The notes under the pieces are model-generated. The model was not told where the DNA came from. It did no database searches and was given only the letters and a program-made list of their open reading frames with translations. From Candidatus Gastranaerophilales bacterium (GTDB lineage: Bacteria > Cyanobacteriota > Vampirovibrionia > Gastranaerophilales > Gastranaerophilaceae), in the NCBI GenBank assembly GCA_944325585.1, contig CALVAS010000016.1, positions 1 to 33,410 on the forward strand: a stretch of DNA of 33,410 nt. Reading direction: 5' to 3'. How positions within the stretch are numbered: position 1 is the first letter of the stretch; each line of letters starts with the position of its first letter. Both the position numbers and the translations under genes were made by a program. Below are positions 1 to 7,640 of this stretch, in pieces.

Positions 1-69
1 ACCGAATATGACAGTGTTAAAAGTGTAATTGAAAAGACGATAGAACGGAACTTGAAGCTGTATTCATAA
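1..69 (+). CDS. C-terminal end of an unidentified protein (partial)
   Basis: The first reading frame is open from the window edge to a TAA at 67-69 and encodes 22 residues ending ERNLKLYS. The gene starts outside the window. The segment is charged and probably helical, but too short to assign to a family. It converges on the ftsL-like gene with only 10 bases between the two stop codons and no terminator hairpin. It could be a chance open frame, although the tight convergent packing fits a real gene. Confidence 0.4.
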   Translation, partial: TEYDSVKSVIEKTIERNLKLYS

Positions 70-79
70 AGGCGCAGTA

Positions 80-559
80 TTAATAACCTATAGCCCAATT
101 AAATGCGGCGGTTGTATCGTTCTTTTTGTCAACCGGAACTGTTGCGGTGACTGCTGGAACTTCAATTACTTTAGCTGCCTTTTGCAAAAGATTGTATTCT
201 CCCATTTTGTCGTCAACATTGTTAAACGATTTTAAACGGTCAAGTCTGTTTTGAAGTTCGGCGTTTTCTTCGTTAAGAGTTGTAATCTGACGTCTCAATT
301 TGTTCAGCGTAACTTCATTGGTCATGGCAAAATAATAACTGACAAATGCCGTTAATATCAACATTGTCAACAATCCTGATAAAGTTTTGTTGATTCTTCT
401 GATTGCCATTTCTTTTACCAAATTGTCTTTGTCGTAATAAAAAGGACCTTCTATTACGGGCGCCTGTTCTATCGGGTTTTCAATGTAGCCCGTTTGCGTA
501 TAAGAATAACTGTAGTCGTCTTGTCTTACTCTTGCCGTATTCAACTTTAATTTCCCCAA
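80..559 (-). CDS. ftsL: FtsL-like cell-division protein
   Basis: This 159-residue bitopic protein has a cytoplasmic N-terminus of about 55 residues, one membrane segment near residues 60-80 (LSGLLTMLILTAFVSYYFA) and then a coiled coil with leucine/asparagine heptads (LRRQITTLNEENAELQNRL). That architecture, and its place directly downstream of rsmH on the same strand, match FtsL, the divisome protein that pairs with FtsB/DivIC. FtsL is poorly conserved in sequence, so the call rests on topology and synteny. The chosen start is TTG at 559; AGGCAGG lies upstream. An internal ATG just before the membrane segment is an alternative. The gap to rsmH is 36 nt, which suggests one operon. The Thr/Val-rich tail beyond residue 135 is not typical of the family. 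Confidence 0.75.
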   Translation of the reverse strand: MGKLKLNTARVRQDDYSYSYTQTGYIENPIEQAPVIEGPFYYDKDNLVKEMAIRRINKTLSGLLTMLILTAFVSYYFAMTNEVTLNKLRRQITTLNEENAELQNRLDRLKSFNNVDDKMGEYNLLQKAAKVIEVPAVTATVPVDKKNDTTAAFNWAIGY

Positions 560-595
560 CTGCCTGCCTAAAAAGTGAAAATCTTTTTCGTTAAA

Positions 596-1525
596 CTAAT
601 TAATACATCTTGCGATTCTTAATTTTGCACTTCTTGAAGGCGGATTTTCTTTAATCTCCTCATCACTTGCAATTATCGGTTTTTTATTTACCAGCTCCAG
701 TTTTGGCGGAGGACACTTGCAAATCATTTGATTCGGTTCGCAGTGACATTTTTGCGAGTGATACCTGAATAAGTTTTTCACTAACCGGTCTTCCAGAGAA
801 TGAAAACTTATTACACTTATTATAGCACCAATGTCCAATAAATCCAACACATCATTCAGAGTATTTTTTACATTTGTTAACTCTTGGTTAACTTCAATTC
901 GAATTGCCTGAAATACGCGTGTAGCCGGATGTATAGACGATTTTATTCTTGGTGTCGCGTTAACTATTAAATCGGCTAATTCCGTTGTCGTTTGTATGTT
1001 TTTGACTTTTCTTTGTTCAACAATTTTTTTTGCAATTCTTTTGGAGAATCTTTCCTCGCCGTATTCGGAAAAAATTCTAACCAGATCGTTTTCTGAATAT
1101 CCGTTTACAACATCATACGCGGAAAAATCCGCATCCTGATTGAACCGCATATCAAGAGGCGCTTCTTTTGAAAACGAAAAGCCCCGTTCAGCTTTATTAA
1201 ACTGGTGATAACTTGCTCCTAAATCAAACAAGACACCGCCGGTGATTTTTTCAATCCCCAAATTTGCAAGTGTCTGTTTGATGTCAACATAGGAGTTATT
1301 GACTATTGTTAAATTTTTGTAATCCTTTAAACGCTTTGAGGCCGCTTCAATTGCATCATTATCAATGTCAAATGCAATCAATTTTCCGTCAGGCTGTATC
1401 CTTTTCAGAATCAGTTCACTGTGGCCTCCGCCGCCTAATGTACAATCAACATAGATTTTGCCGTTTGTACATTCAAGCGCATCAACCGCTTCATACTTCA
1501 TCACCGTATAGTGTTTAAATTCCAT
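596..1525 (-). CDS. rsmH: 16S rRNA (cytosine-1402-N4)-methyltransferase RsmH
   Basis: RsmH (MraW) methylates N4 of C1402 in the 16S rRNA decoding centre using S-adenosylmethionine. The 309-residue length is normal. Visible motifs are the SAM-binding DCTLGGGGH (residues 27-35), FDIDNDA, the family block RGFSF..PLDMRF, HPATRVFQAIRIEVNQEL, ISFHSLEDRLVK, a cysteine pair cluster (CHC...CKCPPP) and the C-terminal PSRSAKLR. One departure is DLGASYHQ (from residue 101), where most family members have DLGVSSPQ. The gene sits in the usual mraW-ftsL order of the division cluster, but no ftsI or mur gene follows, so the cluster is split here. Start is ATG at 1525. Confidence 0.97.
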   Translation of the reverse strand: MEFKHYTVMKYEAVDALECTNGKIYVDCTLGGGGHSELILKRIQPDGKLIAFDIDNDAIEAASKRLKDYKNLTIVNNSYVDIKQTLANLGIEKITGGVLFDLGASYHQFNKAERGFSFSKEAPLDMRFNQDADFSAYDVVNGYSENDLVRIFSEYGEERFSKRIAKKIVEQRKVKNIQTTTELADLIVNATPRIKSSIHPATRVFQAIRIEVNQELTNVKNTLNDVLDLLDIGAIISVISFHSLEDRLVKNLFRYHSQKCHCEPNQMICKCPPPKLELVNKKPIIASDEEIKENPPSRSAKLRIARCIN

Positions 1526-1548
1526 ACGATTATTTTAGCATGCGGATA

Positions 1549-1800
1549 TTAATAAATAAAGCCGTCCAAACCGTATAAATCAATAACTTCTAAAAATTTA
1601 TCGTTGGTATAATATAAAATTTTATTTTCGTCATCAGGATCAATAATCTGTATTATGCTGTGTTTTTGGTCTTTGTCCTGATGAAATAGTGATTCAACCA
1701 GCATTAAAAATGTTAAATTTTTCTGAATTTCTTCTTGTGTGAAAAAATTAAATACTTCTGCCTCATTTTCTTCTTCAAATACTCTCTTCGCCAATGCCAT
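1549..1800 (-). CDS. Small acidic protein of unknown function upstream of rsmH
   Basis: This 83-residue soluble protein has no signal peptide and no membrane segment. The N-terminal half is glutamate-rich and helical; the C-terminal half (IIQIIDPDDENKILYY) looks like a beta-hairpin. I do not recognise the family. It has a good ribosome binding site (GGAG, 6 nt before the ATG at 1800) and lies 23 nt upstream of rsmH on the same strand, so the two are probably co-transcribed. Its leader contains a 6-bp inverted repeat (GGACTT at 1822-1827, AAGTCC at 1838-1843), which could be a small regulatory hairpin. Confidence 0.75.
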   Translation of the reverse strand: MALAKRVFEEENEAEVFNFFTQEEIQKNLTFLMLVESLFHQDKDQKHSIIQIIDPDDENKILYYTNDKFLEVIDLYGLDGFIY

Positions 1801-1889
1801 TCTCTACTCCTTTTTGTCTGGGGACTTACTCTCTCAAAAGTCCGCTCTCTGTGCAACCATTAAGTTATTATATTTTTCTATATACGGAA

Positions 1890-1921
1890 ATCCCGTAAAA
1901 AAGTTTAATTTTTTACGGGAT
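1890..1921 (-). terminator. Probable terminator of gltX
   Basis: A perfect 13-bp inverted repeat (TCCCGTAAAAAA, six-base loop GTTTAA, TTTTTTACGGGA, flanked by A and T) lies about 40 nt after the gltX stop codon. The A and T runs sit inside the stem, so it can act in either orientation. The gene upstream of rsmH begins beyond it. Confidence 0.7.
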
Positions 1922-1960
1922 ATATTTACAATTATTTACAATATATTACAAGTGTAGTTT

Positions 1961-3424
1961 TTACTTGATTGCAGCGCGAACTCGTTTGAGAACTCTGTCT
2001 TTGCCGAGAATTGCGAGGATTGCCGTCATATCGGCTCCTCTTGTTCTTCCTGTGACGGCTGCTCTTATCGCCCACATAGTTACTTTGGGCTTGATTCCTT
2101 TTTCTTTAAATTCTCCGCGGAAAACTTCAAGTTTTTCATGAAGATTTTCTTCTGTCCATTCCCAATCGGGCGCTTGTTTTGCAAATTCTTTAAGAACATC
2201 CTGCGAAATTTCGGTATCCAAAACTTCCGTTTGAACTTCCGGTTCAATTTCAACTGTTTCGCCGAAGAAATAAGGAACCGCATCTGTAATGTCTGACAAA
2301 AGTGTTAACGGTTCGCGTGTTACTTCAACCATTCTTGTGTATTGTTCGTCTGTCAGTTCGTTAAGGTTATATTTGGTCAAATAAGGTTTCAATCTTTCTT
2401 TCAGCTCTTCAATCGGAAGCATTTTGATATAATGGCTGTTCATCCAGTTGAGTTTGTCGTATTCAAAAATAGAATTAGATGAGGAAACCTCGCCGATTCT
2501 AAAGTCTTTTGCAATTTCATCAACTGTTTTAATTTCCTGACCGTCAGACGGAGACCAGCCCAAAAGTGCAACAAAGTTTATTAACGCATCTGTCAAATAG
2601 CCTTTTTCAACAAATTCAGAAACCGCTGTTGCACCGTGGCGTTTGGAAAGTTTGCTTCTGTCAGGGGCAAGAATCATTCCCAAATGTCCGAATCTAGGAA
2701 CTTTTGCGCCGAGGGCCTCAAAAATAAGAATTTGTTTAAATGTATTTGAAATATGGTCTTCGCCTCTGATTACATGCGAAATTTTCATTAACATATCATC
2801 AATTACAACCGCGAAGTTGTAGGTCGGAGTTCCGTTTGATTTTAAGATTACAAAGTCGCCAAGAAGGTCGGTATCCATATGAAGTTCACCTTTAACAAGG
2901 TCGTCAAATTTCAATATGGATGAATCATGAAATGCTTTTTGCGCCTTTTGAATATTAAATCTGATTGCCGGCTTTCTTCCTTCTGCTCTCAGTTTTTCTT
3001 TTTGCTCGGCTGTAAGGTTTTCGCATTTTTTAGAATAAACATATGCTTGCTTATTTTTTGTTGCTTCTTCTTTTTCAGCCTCAAGTTCTTCGGGTGTGCA
3101 GAAACATTCGTATGCAAAACCTTTGTCAAGCAATTCCTGAACATATTTAGGATAAATATCAAATCTTTCGGATTGCGTGTAAGGGCCGTAAGGACCGCCT
3201 ACATCCGGACCTTCATCCCAATTCAGCCCCAGTGCTTTCAGACTGTCAAAAATATTGTCGATATAAGCCTGACTTGTGCGTTCAGCATCTGTGTCTTCAA
3301 TTCTTAAAACAAATTTTCCGTTGTTTTTCTTTGCAAACAAATAATTAAATAAAGCCGTTCTTGCCGTTCCGATGTGTAAGTTTCCGCTTGGAGACGGCGC
3401 TATTCTGACTCTTACTTCTTCCAT
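1961..3424 (-). CDS. gltX: Glutamyl-tRNA synthetase
   Basis: This class I aminoacyl-tRNA synthetase attaches glutamate to tRNA in the cytoplasm. The 487-residue length is standard. The catalytic signatures are the HIGH motif as HIGT (residues 17-20, after SPSGNL) and the KMSKS motif as KLSKR (258-262, in DRSKLSKRHG). The RIEDTD block (41-46) and GEDHISNT (221-228) are also typical. The C-terminal third forms the helical anticodon-binding region. Start is ATG at 3424 with AGGAAGGAT upstream. An 8-bp inverted repeat (AAGTCATT at 3441-3448, AATGACTT at 3477-3484) lies in the leader and may be an operator or RNA hairpin. Whether the enzyme also charges tRNA-Gln cannot be told from this window. 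Confidence 0.98.
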   Translation of the reverse strand: MEEVRVRIAPSPSGNLHIGTARTALFNYLFAKKNNGKFVLRIEDTDAERTSQAYIDNIFDSLKALGLNWDEGPDVGGPYGPYTQSERFDIYPKYVQELLDKGFAYECFCTPEELEAEKEEATKNKQAYVYSKKCENLTAEQKEKLRAEGRKPAIRFNIQKAQKAFHDSSILKFDDLVKGELHMDTDLLGDFVILKSNGTPTYNFAVVIDDMLMKISHVIRGEDHISNTFKQILIFEALGAKVPRFGHLGMILAPDRSKLSKRHGATAVSEFVEKGYLTDALINFVALLGWSPSDGQEIKTVDEIAKDFRIGEVSSSNSIFEYDKLNWMNSHYIKMLPIEELKERLKPYLTKYNLNELTDEQYTRMVEVTREPLTLLSDITDAVPYFFGETVEIEPEVQTEVLDTEISQDVLKEFAKQAPDWEWTEENLHEKLEVFRGEFKEKGIKPKVTMWAIRAAVTGRTRGADMTAILAILGKDRVLKRVRAAIK

Positions 3425-3565
3425 TTTTAATATCCTTCCTAAGTCATTAAAACTTTTACGGTCTAAATACGGTTAAAATGACTTAATCTTTTATATTTCG
3501 CAACATTTATCCTAGCACGCGCAAATTTTAAATTCAAGCTGTACAACAGACAGGAAATATAAAAA

Positions 3566-4264
3566 TTAATCAAGGATATACATAGGTGAACAGCCCCAAC
3601 CAGTGCCGTTAAGACAATCGTCCTGATAGTTGTCGCGGGTTAATCGTGTGGCATATTCTCCGCCTTGACATCCATTTACGGTCGTCGTATGTGGTGATGT
3701 GTCAAAAAAGTTTGGAGATGCCGAGTTGCGCGGAAGTAGAAAATAGAAAATATCGCGGCCGACAGTATTTGGATTTTTGGCTCCGTTAACGTCAACAAAA
3801 ACATATCTGTAGCAATTAAAATTTATCCAGGCGCCATCCGGAAGGTAAAAAGTCATATACCTATAGCCGGAATTTGATTTCATTGGTAATTTTTTCGCAT
3901 TGTACCATTTTTCGTCATCATGCCAGTGAAACTTGGTGTCAATGTGATACTCAAAAGCGTCGTCCGGCGTCATTTGTGAAATTTCATCACATTTAAGTCC
4001 TGATTGTTCCGCGTTTAGTTTTGTACCGATTTTGCATATGTAATATATCATTTCATGCCAATCTTCAAACTGAATTTCTTCGCCGTCGTCAAGATAAACC
4101 ATCTGGAATGCTTGAGAAATTATTGAAAACTGTTTTTTGAACATTGTGCGGAATTGTTTGTCCTGTATATTGTTTATAACTGTCGGCAGTGTCATAGCAG
4201 CTACAATCCCGATAATCCCGAGTGTTATCAAAACTTCAGCCATAGTAAACGCTCTCTTTTTCAT
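3566..4264 (-). CDS. Type IV prepilin-like protein with short leader
   Basis: This 232-residue protein begins MKKRAFTMAE and continues into the hydrophobic helix VLITLGIIGIVAAMTLP, the N-terminal methylation/cleavage signature of type IV pilins and type II secretion pseudopilins. Prepilin peptidase would cleave before Phe6, leaving the conserved Glu at mature position 5. Unusually the residue before the cut is Ala, not Gly. The C-terminal domain is variable and cysteine-containing, but has FVDVNGAKNPNTVGRDIF, a block shared with the two other prepilins here. An upstream in-frame TTG at 4276 overlaps the ribosome binding site GGAGG, so the ATG at 4264 is the better start. It is divergent from an RHH regulator across a palindrome at 4308-4324. 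Its exact role (adhesion, secretion or surface display) is unknown. Confidence 0.9.
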   Translation of the reverse strand: MKKRAFTMAEVLITLGIIGIVAAMTLPTVINNIQDKQFRTMFKKQFSIISQAFQMVYLDDGEEIQFEDWHEMIYYICKIGTKLNAEQSGLKCDEISQMTPDDAFEYHIDTKFHWHDDEKWYNAKKLPMKSNSGYRYMTFYLPDGAWINFNCYRYVFVDVNGAKNPNTVGRDIFYFLLPRNSASPNFFDTSPHTTTVNGCQGGEYATRLTRDNYQDDCLNGTGWGCSPMYILD

Positions 4265-4307
4265 GCGTACCTCCAAAAATATATTACATTATTGCACTAA
4301 TAAAATC

Positions 4308-4324
4308 AAGTGTAATTTACACTT
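4308..4324. promoter_or_regulatory. 17-bp palindromic operator candidate between prepilin and RHH genes
   Basis: AAGTGTAATTTACACTT is a perfect 8-bp dyad around one central T. It lies 44 bp from the prepilin start and 62 bp from the RHH start. A third half-site, GTGTAA, occurs at 4361-4366, just upstream of the RHH -10 box. Small RHH proteins bind such dyads and often repress their own promoter, so this is the natural candidate target of the adjacent regulator. Confidence 0.55.
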
Positions 4325-4385
4325 AAATAATCATGTAAAAATATAATGTATGTTTCCGAGTGTAAAATATTGTATATTGAAAAAT

Positions 4386-4553
4386 ATGTTTAAAGTAGAA
4401 AAAGAAGAAATGGTTAATAAAACCTTCCGTCTGCCGTTGAGTTTGGTTGAACGTTTGTATACCGTTGCGCAAAATCAGGGTGTTTCATTAAACAATCTTG
4501 TTAAACAGTGTTGTGAATACGCGCTGAATAATCTTGAGACGGATGAAAAGTAG
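4386..4553 (+). CDS. Ribbon-helix-helix (Arc/CopG-type) DNA-binding protein
   Basis: This 55-residue protein fits the RHH fold: a short strand (KTFRLP, residues 12-17), helix A (LSLVERLYTVAQNQG) and, after a turn, helix B (SLNNLVKQCCEYALNNL). Such proteins bind DNA as dimers through the paired strands. The frame is open further upstream to an ATG at 4350, but the ATG at 4386 is preferred because a -10 box (TATATT, 4373-4378) ends 7 nt before it, as in other apparently leaderless genes here. An ATG at 4410 is a third option. No toxin gene accompanies it. It is divergent from the prepilin gene, with the palindrome between them, so control of the prepilin or of itself is the likely job. The target is inferred. 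Confidence 0.75.
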   Translation: MFKVEKEEMVNKTFRLPLSLVERLYTVAQNQGVSLNNLVKQCCEYALNNLETDEK

Positions 4554-4568
4554 CTTTTTGAAATTTAG

Positions 4569-4598
4569 TTGACTGAAACGTGCTTGAAATAGTAAAAT
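4569..4598 (+). promoter_or_regulatory. Promoter of the secreted protein at 4606
   Basis: TTGACT (4569-4574) and TAAAAT (4593-4598) are separated by 18 bp. The -10 box ends only 7 nt before the ATG at 4606 and there is no ribosome binding site, so transcription probably starts at or next to the A of the start codon. Confidence 0.65.
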
Positions 4599-4605
4599 AT
4601 AGATT

Positions 4606-5484
4606 ATGAAAAAGATTTTTTTTCTGATATCGGTTATTTTGCTTTTCTGTACTCCTGCGTTTGCTGATGATGCAAAACCGCAAGAAGATGTTGAACTGCC
4701 GAACATTTTTATCTGGGCGGTTCCTGATGACGGCGAAGTTCAGGCTGCTGATAAAAAGAATAAAAAAGACAAAAAAACTTCCAAAAATGATATCAAAAAT
4801 CAGGAAGAAGAATCGGAAATCCTTCCTGCAGCAGAAGAAGAGGAGCCTATTGTTCTTAATGCAACAACTTTGAAAGGTTATGCAGAATACGTTGAGGGGG
4901 CAGAAGATGTTTTGTATATGGATGATTATACAAAATTTGTTTTGAATATAAAGACCCCTGAAAAAGTCGCTGCCGAATCTGTTGTTGATAAAAATCAAAT
5001 AATAATCAGTAACAAAAATCCTTACCCGCTTTCGCGTTTTAAAGGGGAGGAATATTATATTTCACCGCGTAAGCGGAACTTTACGGAACAGGACGGGAAA
5101 TGGTCATTCGGAACGTCATTTAACAGTGAAATATCCACTTCTCAGCTTGAAAATGCAACAAGTTTGTTTACCAAATATGACAGCAAATATTTTTCACTAA
5201 GTTCAAAGTACAAAAAAAATAATATGACAACAACCCAGATTCAGACTGATAATTTCAGTGTGATTCCGGAGTTAAAAATCAATAATATCTTTGCGTTAAG
5301 AGAAGAATTGTCCGCAGATATTACCAGAAACCGGCGCTCAAGTGAACTTGTTTTTTCAATCAATCCGCTCGGAAACAAAGATTCAGAAAGGATGCGCTTT
5401 GATATAGGTGCAAAACAGACTTTTGATGTCAATACCGGAAATACATGGTCGCAGCTTAATTTTTCAACAAACTTTAAATTGTAA
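4606..5484 (+). CDS. Secreted protein of unknown function, probably outer-membrane associated
   Basis: The 292-residue product has a clear Sec signal peptide (MKKIFFLISVILLFCTPAFA, cut before DDAK). A low-complexity lysine/glutamate segment follows (about residues 45-85), and then a C-terminal half from about residue 155 rich in alternating polar/hydrophobic residues (WSFGTSFNSEIS, SSELVFSINPL, RFDIGAKQTF), ending LNFSTNFKL. That pattern of amphipathic strands suggests a beta-rich, possibly outer-membrane domain. I do not recognise the family. It is probably translated from a leaderless mRNA and is followed by the promoter of the ftsB-like operon. The acidic linker between signal peptide and strand region could span the periplasm. 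Confidence 0.8.
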   Translation: MKKIFFLISVILLFCTPAFADDAKPQEDVELPNIFIWAVPDDGEVQAADKKNKKDKKTSKNDIKNQEEESEILPAAEEEEPIVLNATTLKGYAEYVEGAEDVLYMDDYTKFVLNIKTPEKVAAESVVDKNQIIISNKNPYPLSRFKGEEYYISPRKRNFTEQDGKWSFGTSFNSEISTSQLENATSLFTKYDSKYFSLSSKYKKNNMTTTQIQTDNFSVIPELKINNIFALREELSADITRNRRSSELVFSINPLGNKDSERMRFDIGAKQTFDVNTGNTWSQLNFSTNFKL

Positions 5485-5500
5485 ATTTCTTAATACATAA

Positions 5501-5529
5501 TTGTTAATCGGATTTATTTAGTTTATAAT
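5501..5529 (+). promoter_or_regulatory. Promoter of the ftsB-like/TPR operon
   Basis: TTGTTA (5501-5506) and a consensus TATAAT (5524-5529) are separated by 17 bp. Transcription would begin near 5536, leaving a short leader with the ribosome binding site GAGG before the GTG at 5554. Confidence 0.7.
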
Positions 5530-5553
5530 ATAGAATAATCAAGTGAGGTATGT

Positions 5554-5970
5554 GTGACGGCAGAAGAAGAAAAAAATATAAACGCTGAATCAATGCAGCA
5601 AAATCCGGCTCCGTCCGGCAAAATAGTTCGTGCCGCAAAAAGCAGACATCACAAAAATAAAGTAAAAAAAGGCTTTTATTATTCATTTTTAACGCTTGTT
5701 CTGCTGTTTTGTCTTGTTCAGGTCGGCTTCGGTGCAATTTTAAATATTTCAAAGACGATTTCTTACAAAGCAAAAATAAGCACGCTTGAAAAAGTCCGCG
5801 ACGAGGCAGAAGCGAGAAATCAGGATTTAAAAGACGATATCAAACAATTTTCAAAAACAACTTCTCTTGAGGGGATAGCCAGAAACAACCTCAAAATGGC
5901 AGGCGAGGATGAAGTTCTGGTTATAATTAGCGAAAATAAAAAAGAAACCGAAAAAGATAAGAAGAAATAA
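5554..5970 (+). CDS. FtsB/DivIC-like septum formation protein
   Basis: This 138-residue bitopic protein has a basic N-terminal tail, one membrane segment (about residues 42-64, YSFLTLVLLFCLVQVGFGAI), a short coiled coil (ISTLEKVRDEAEARNQDLKDDI) and the block LEGIARNNLKMAGEDEVLVI. The last block is characteristic of the DivIC/FtsB family, in which a conserved ARxxLxMxxPGE-like segment follows the coiled coil. FtsB/DivIC forms a complex with FtsL in the divisome, so it is probably a partner of the protein at 80-559 even though the genes are apart. The start is GTG at 5554. The C-terminus is a lysine/glutamate tail. The TPR gene follows after 15 nt, so the two are co-transcribed. Confidence 0.82.
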   Translation: MTAEEEKNINAESMQQNPAPSGKIVRAAKSRHHKNKVKKGFYYSFLTLVLLFCLVQVGFGAILNISKTISYKAKISTLEKVRDEAEARNQDLKDDIKQFSKTTSLEGIARNNLKMAGEDEVLVIISENKKETEKDKKK

Positions 5971-5985
5971 TAAATTTGAGGATAT

Positions 5986-7554
5986 ATGCAGGATAAAGAA
6001 GTTTTGGATTATATAAAACAGGCTTTCGAGTTGAAATCGCAAGGCTGTTACAAACAAGCCATTGAGATGCTTTATAAAACGCTTGAAACCGAAATTGATA
6101 ACATTGAAATTTTATATCAGCTCGGAGATTTATATTTTCAGCTTCACAACTACGTGCGTGCCGAAAAATATCTTGAAAAAGTGCTTTTGAAAGACAAATC
6201 TCATCTGGATGCCTATAAACTTTTAAAAGAAATTTATCTGCGTGAAAATAAAATTAATGATGCAAAAACAATGTCCGAAAAAATTTATATGCTCGACGGA
6301 AATTCAAAAAGCCTTGCCGGCCTGATAAAGATTCTGTCATTACAAAAAGATTATGATGAAATAGAAAAATGCGTTTTATCAAAACCTGATGATGATACTG
6401 TTCTGGCAGCATATGCGCAGGCCTGTTACGAAAAAGGCGATTCTGATAAAGCTCTGGAAATCCTTTCAAAAATAGATTCTGAAATGGATGAAGTCGAAAT
6501 TCTGAAAGGTAAAATCTATTTTGATAAAAGTGATTTTGAAAACTCATATCAAATTTTTCACAATCTCGAACGAACAACAGAGAATGATGAAGTCTTGAAT
6601 TATTTGGGTCTGTTCGCGCTTGAAAACGAAAAATTTACGGATGCAATAAAATACTTTTCAAAAGCGTCCTCAATGAATAAAAATAAAGCTCTTTATTTAT
6701 TCAACCTCGGGAATGCCTACTTTTTAAACGGCTGGTATGAAGAGGCAGCAGGAGCCTATAAAAAAGCCGTAGGGCTTGAACCTGAAAATGCGGATTTCAG
6801 ATATTCTCTTGCATATCTGTATTTCAGACAAAAAGATTTTGATAAAGCCAAAAATGAAGTTGAATTTATTCTTGAAAATTCACCTGAACATTACAGGACA
6901 AAAGTTCTTGATGCTCTTTTGAAATTTGAGGACAAAGACTTTTTAGGCGCAAAAAATATTCTTGAAAAGGTGAATCAGGAGCACCCAGACGATGATTTTG
7001 CAAAATCCGCGCTTTCAAAAGTTTATAGAGAACTGTTTGCGTTTGATAAAGCCGAAAACCTTCTTAAGGATTTGACATCAAACCACCCTGATAATCTTTT
7101 ATATCTCTCTGATTATGCAGAGATTTACATAAAAGAGAAAAAGTATGACAAAGCACTCGAAATTGTCCAAAAACTTACGGGCGAAAATGAAAATATGCCG
7201 GAAGCCTTTATTATCGGCGCAAAAGCGGCATATTTAAGCGGAGATTACGAAAAGGCAAAAGAATATTCTCAGAAGGCACTTTCTCTTGATATCAATTGTT
7301 CGGCCGGATATTACTATCTGGCTCTTGTCAGAAATCAGGAAAAAGATTTTGAGGAAGCTGTTGAATGTATGAAACGGGCAATATTCTATGACATTAACAA
7401 TCCAGAATATTATGCTGCAATGAGCAGATTGTATAAAGAAAATAATGATGCCAAATCCGCTTTTGAATATATAAAAGAGGCTGAAAGTCTCGCGAGAGAA
7501 AACGTGGAATACAAGATTTTATACAAAGAACTTGCTATGCTTAACAGAAAGTAA
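5986..7554 (+). CDS. Tetratricopeptide-repeat protein
   Basis: The 522 residues are made almost wholly of TPR units, about fourteen by eye, with the usual pattern of a small residue at position 8 and Ala at 20 (for example IEILYQLGDLYFQLHNYVRA, ALYLFNLGNAYFLNGWYEEA). There is no signal peptide or membrane segment, so it probably acts in the cytoplasm as a protein-protein scaffold. The ATG at 5986 has GAGGAT upstream, 15 nt after the ftsB-like gene. Co-transcription with a divisome protein suggests, but does not prove, a role at the envelope or in pilus/secretion assembly. No catalytic domain is fused to it. Confidence 0.88.
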   Translation: MQDKEVLDYIKQAFELKSQGCYKQAIEMLYKTLETEIDNIEILYQLGDLYFQLHNYVRAEKYLEKVLLKDKSHLDAYKLLKEIYLRENKINDAKTMSEKIYMLDGNSKSLAGLIKILSLQKDYDEIEKCVLSKPDDDTVLAAYAQACYEKGDSDKALEILSKIDSEMDEVEILKGKIYFDKSDFENSYQIFHNLERTTENDEVLNYLGLFALENEKFTDAIKYFSKASSMNKNKALYLFNLGNAYFLNGWYEEAAGAYKKAVGLEPENADFRYSLAYLYFRQKDFDKAKNEVEFILENSPEHYRTKVLDALLKFEDKDFLGAKNILEKVNQEHPDDDFAKSALSKVYRELFAFDKAENLLKDLTSNHPDNLLYLSDYAEIYIKEKKYDKALEIVQKLTGENENMPEAFIIGAKAAYLSGDYEKAKEYSQKALSLDINCSAGYYYLALVRNQEKDFEEAVECMKRAIFYDINNPEYYAAMSRLYKENNDAKSAFEYIKEAESLARENVEYKILYKELAMLNRK

Positions 7555-7582
7555 CAAAAAACGTGATTTGTTTTTGAAAAAT

Positions 7583-7610
7583 TTGTCCTTAAAATAACAT
7601 AGTATATACT
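7583..7610 (+). promoter_or_regulatory. Promoter of the secreted HExxH protein
   Basis: TTGTCC (7583-7588), a 16-bp spacer and TATACT (7605-7610) precede a strong ribosome binding site (GGAGGAG) ahead of the GTG start at 7641. Confidence 0.5.
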
Positions 7611-7640
7611 GTTAAGTATGTAGTAATTCGGAGGAGAGCT

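Noticed and set aside
2927-3307. Long open frame on the plus strand within gltX, and similar frames inside uvrA, ctpA, tuf and nusA
   Set aside because: They are antisense or out-of-frame shadows of well-conserved genes, with no ribosome binding site and unusual composition.
3425-3565. T-box leader upstream of gltX
   Set aside because: There is an 8-bp inverted repeat, but no T-box sequence and no terminator/antiterminator pair.
4265-4276. TTG start of the first prepilin at 4276
   Set aside because: The TTG overlaps the GGAGG ribosome binding site that serves the ATG at 4264.
4350-4385. ATG at 4350 for the RHH gene
   Set aside because: It would place the -10 box and a half-site inside the gene and adds residues outside the RHH fold.
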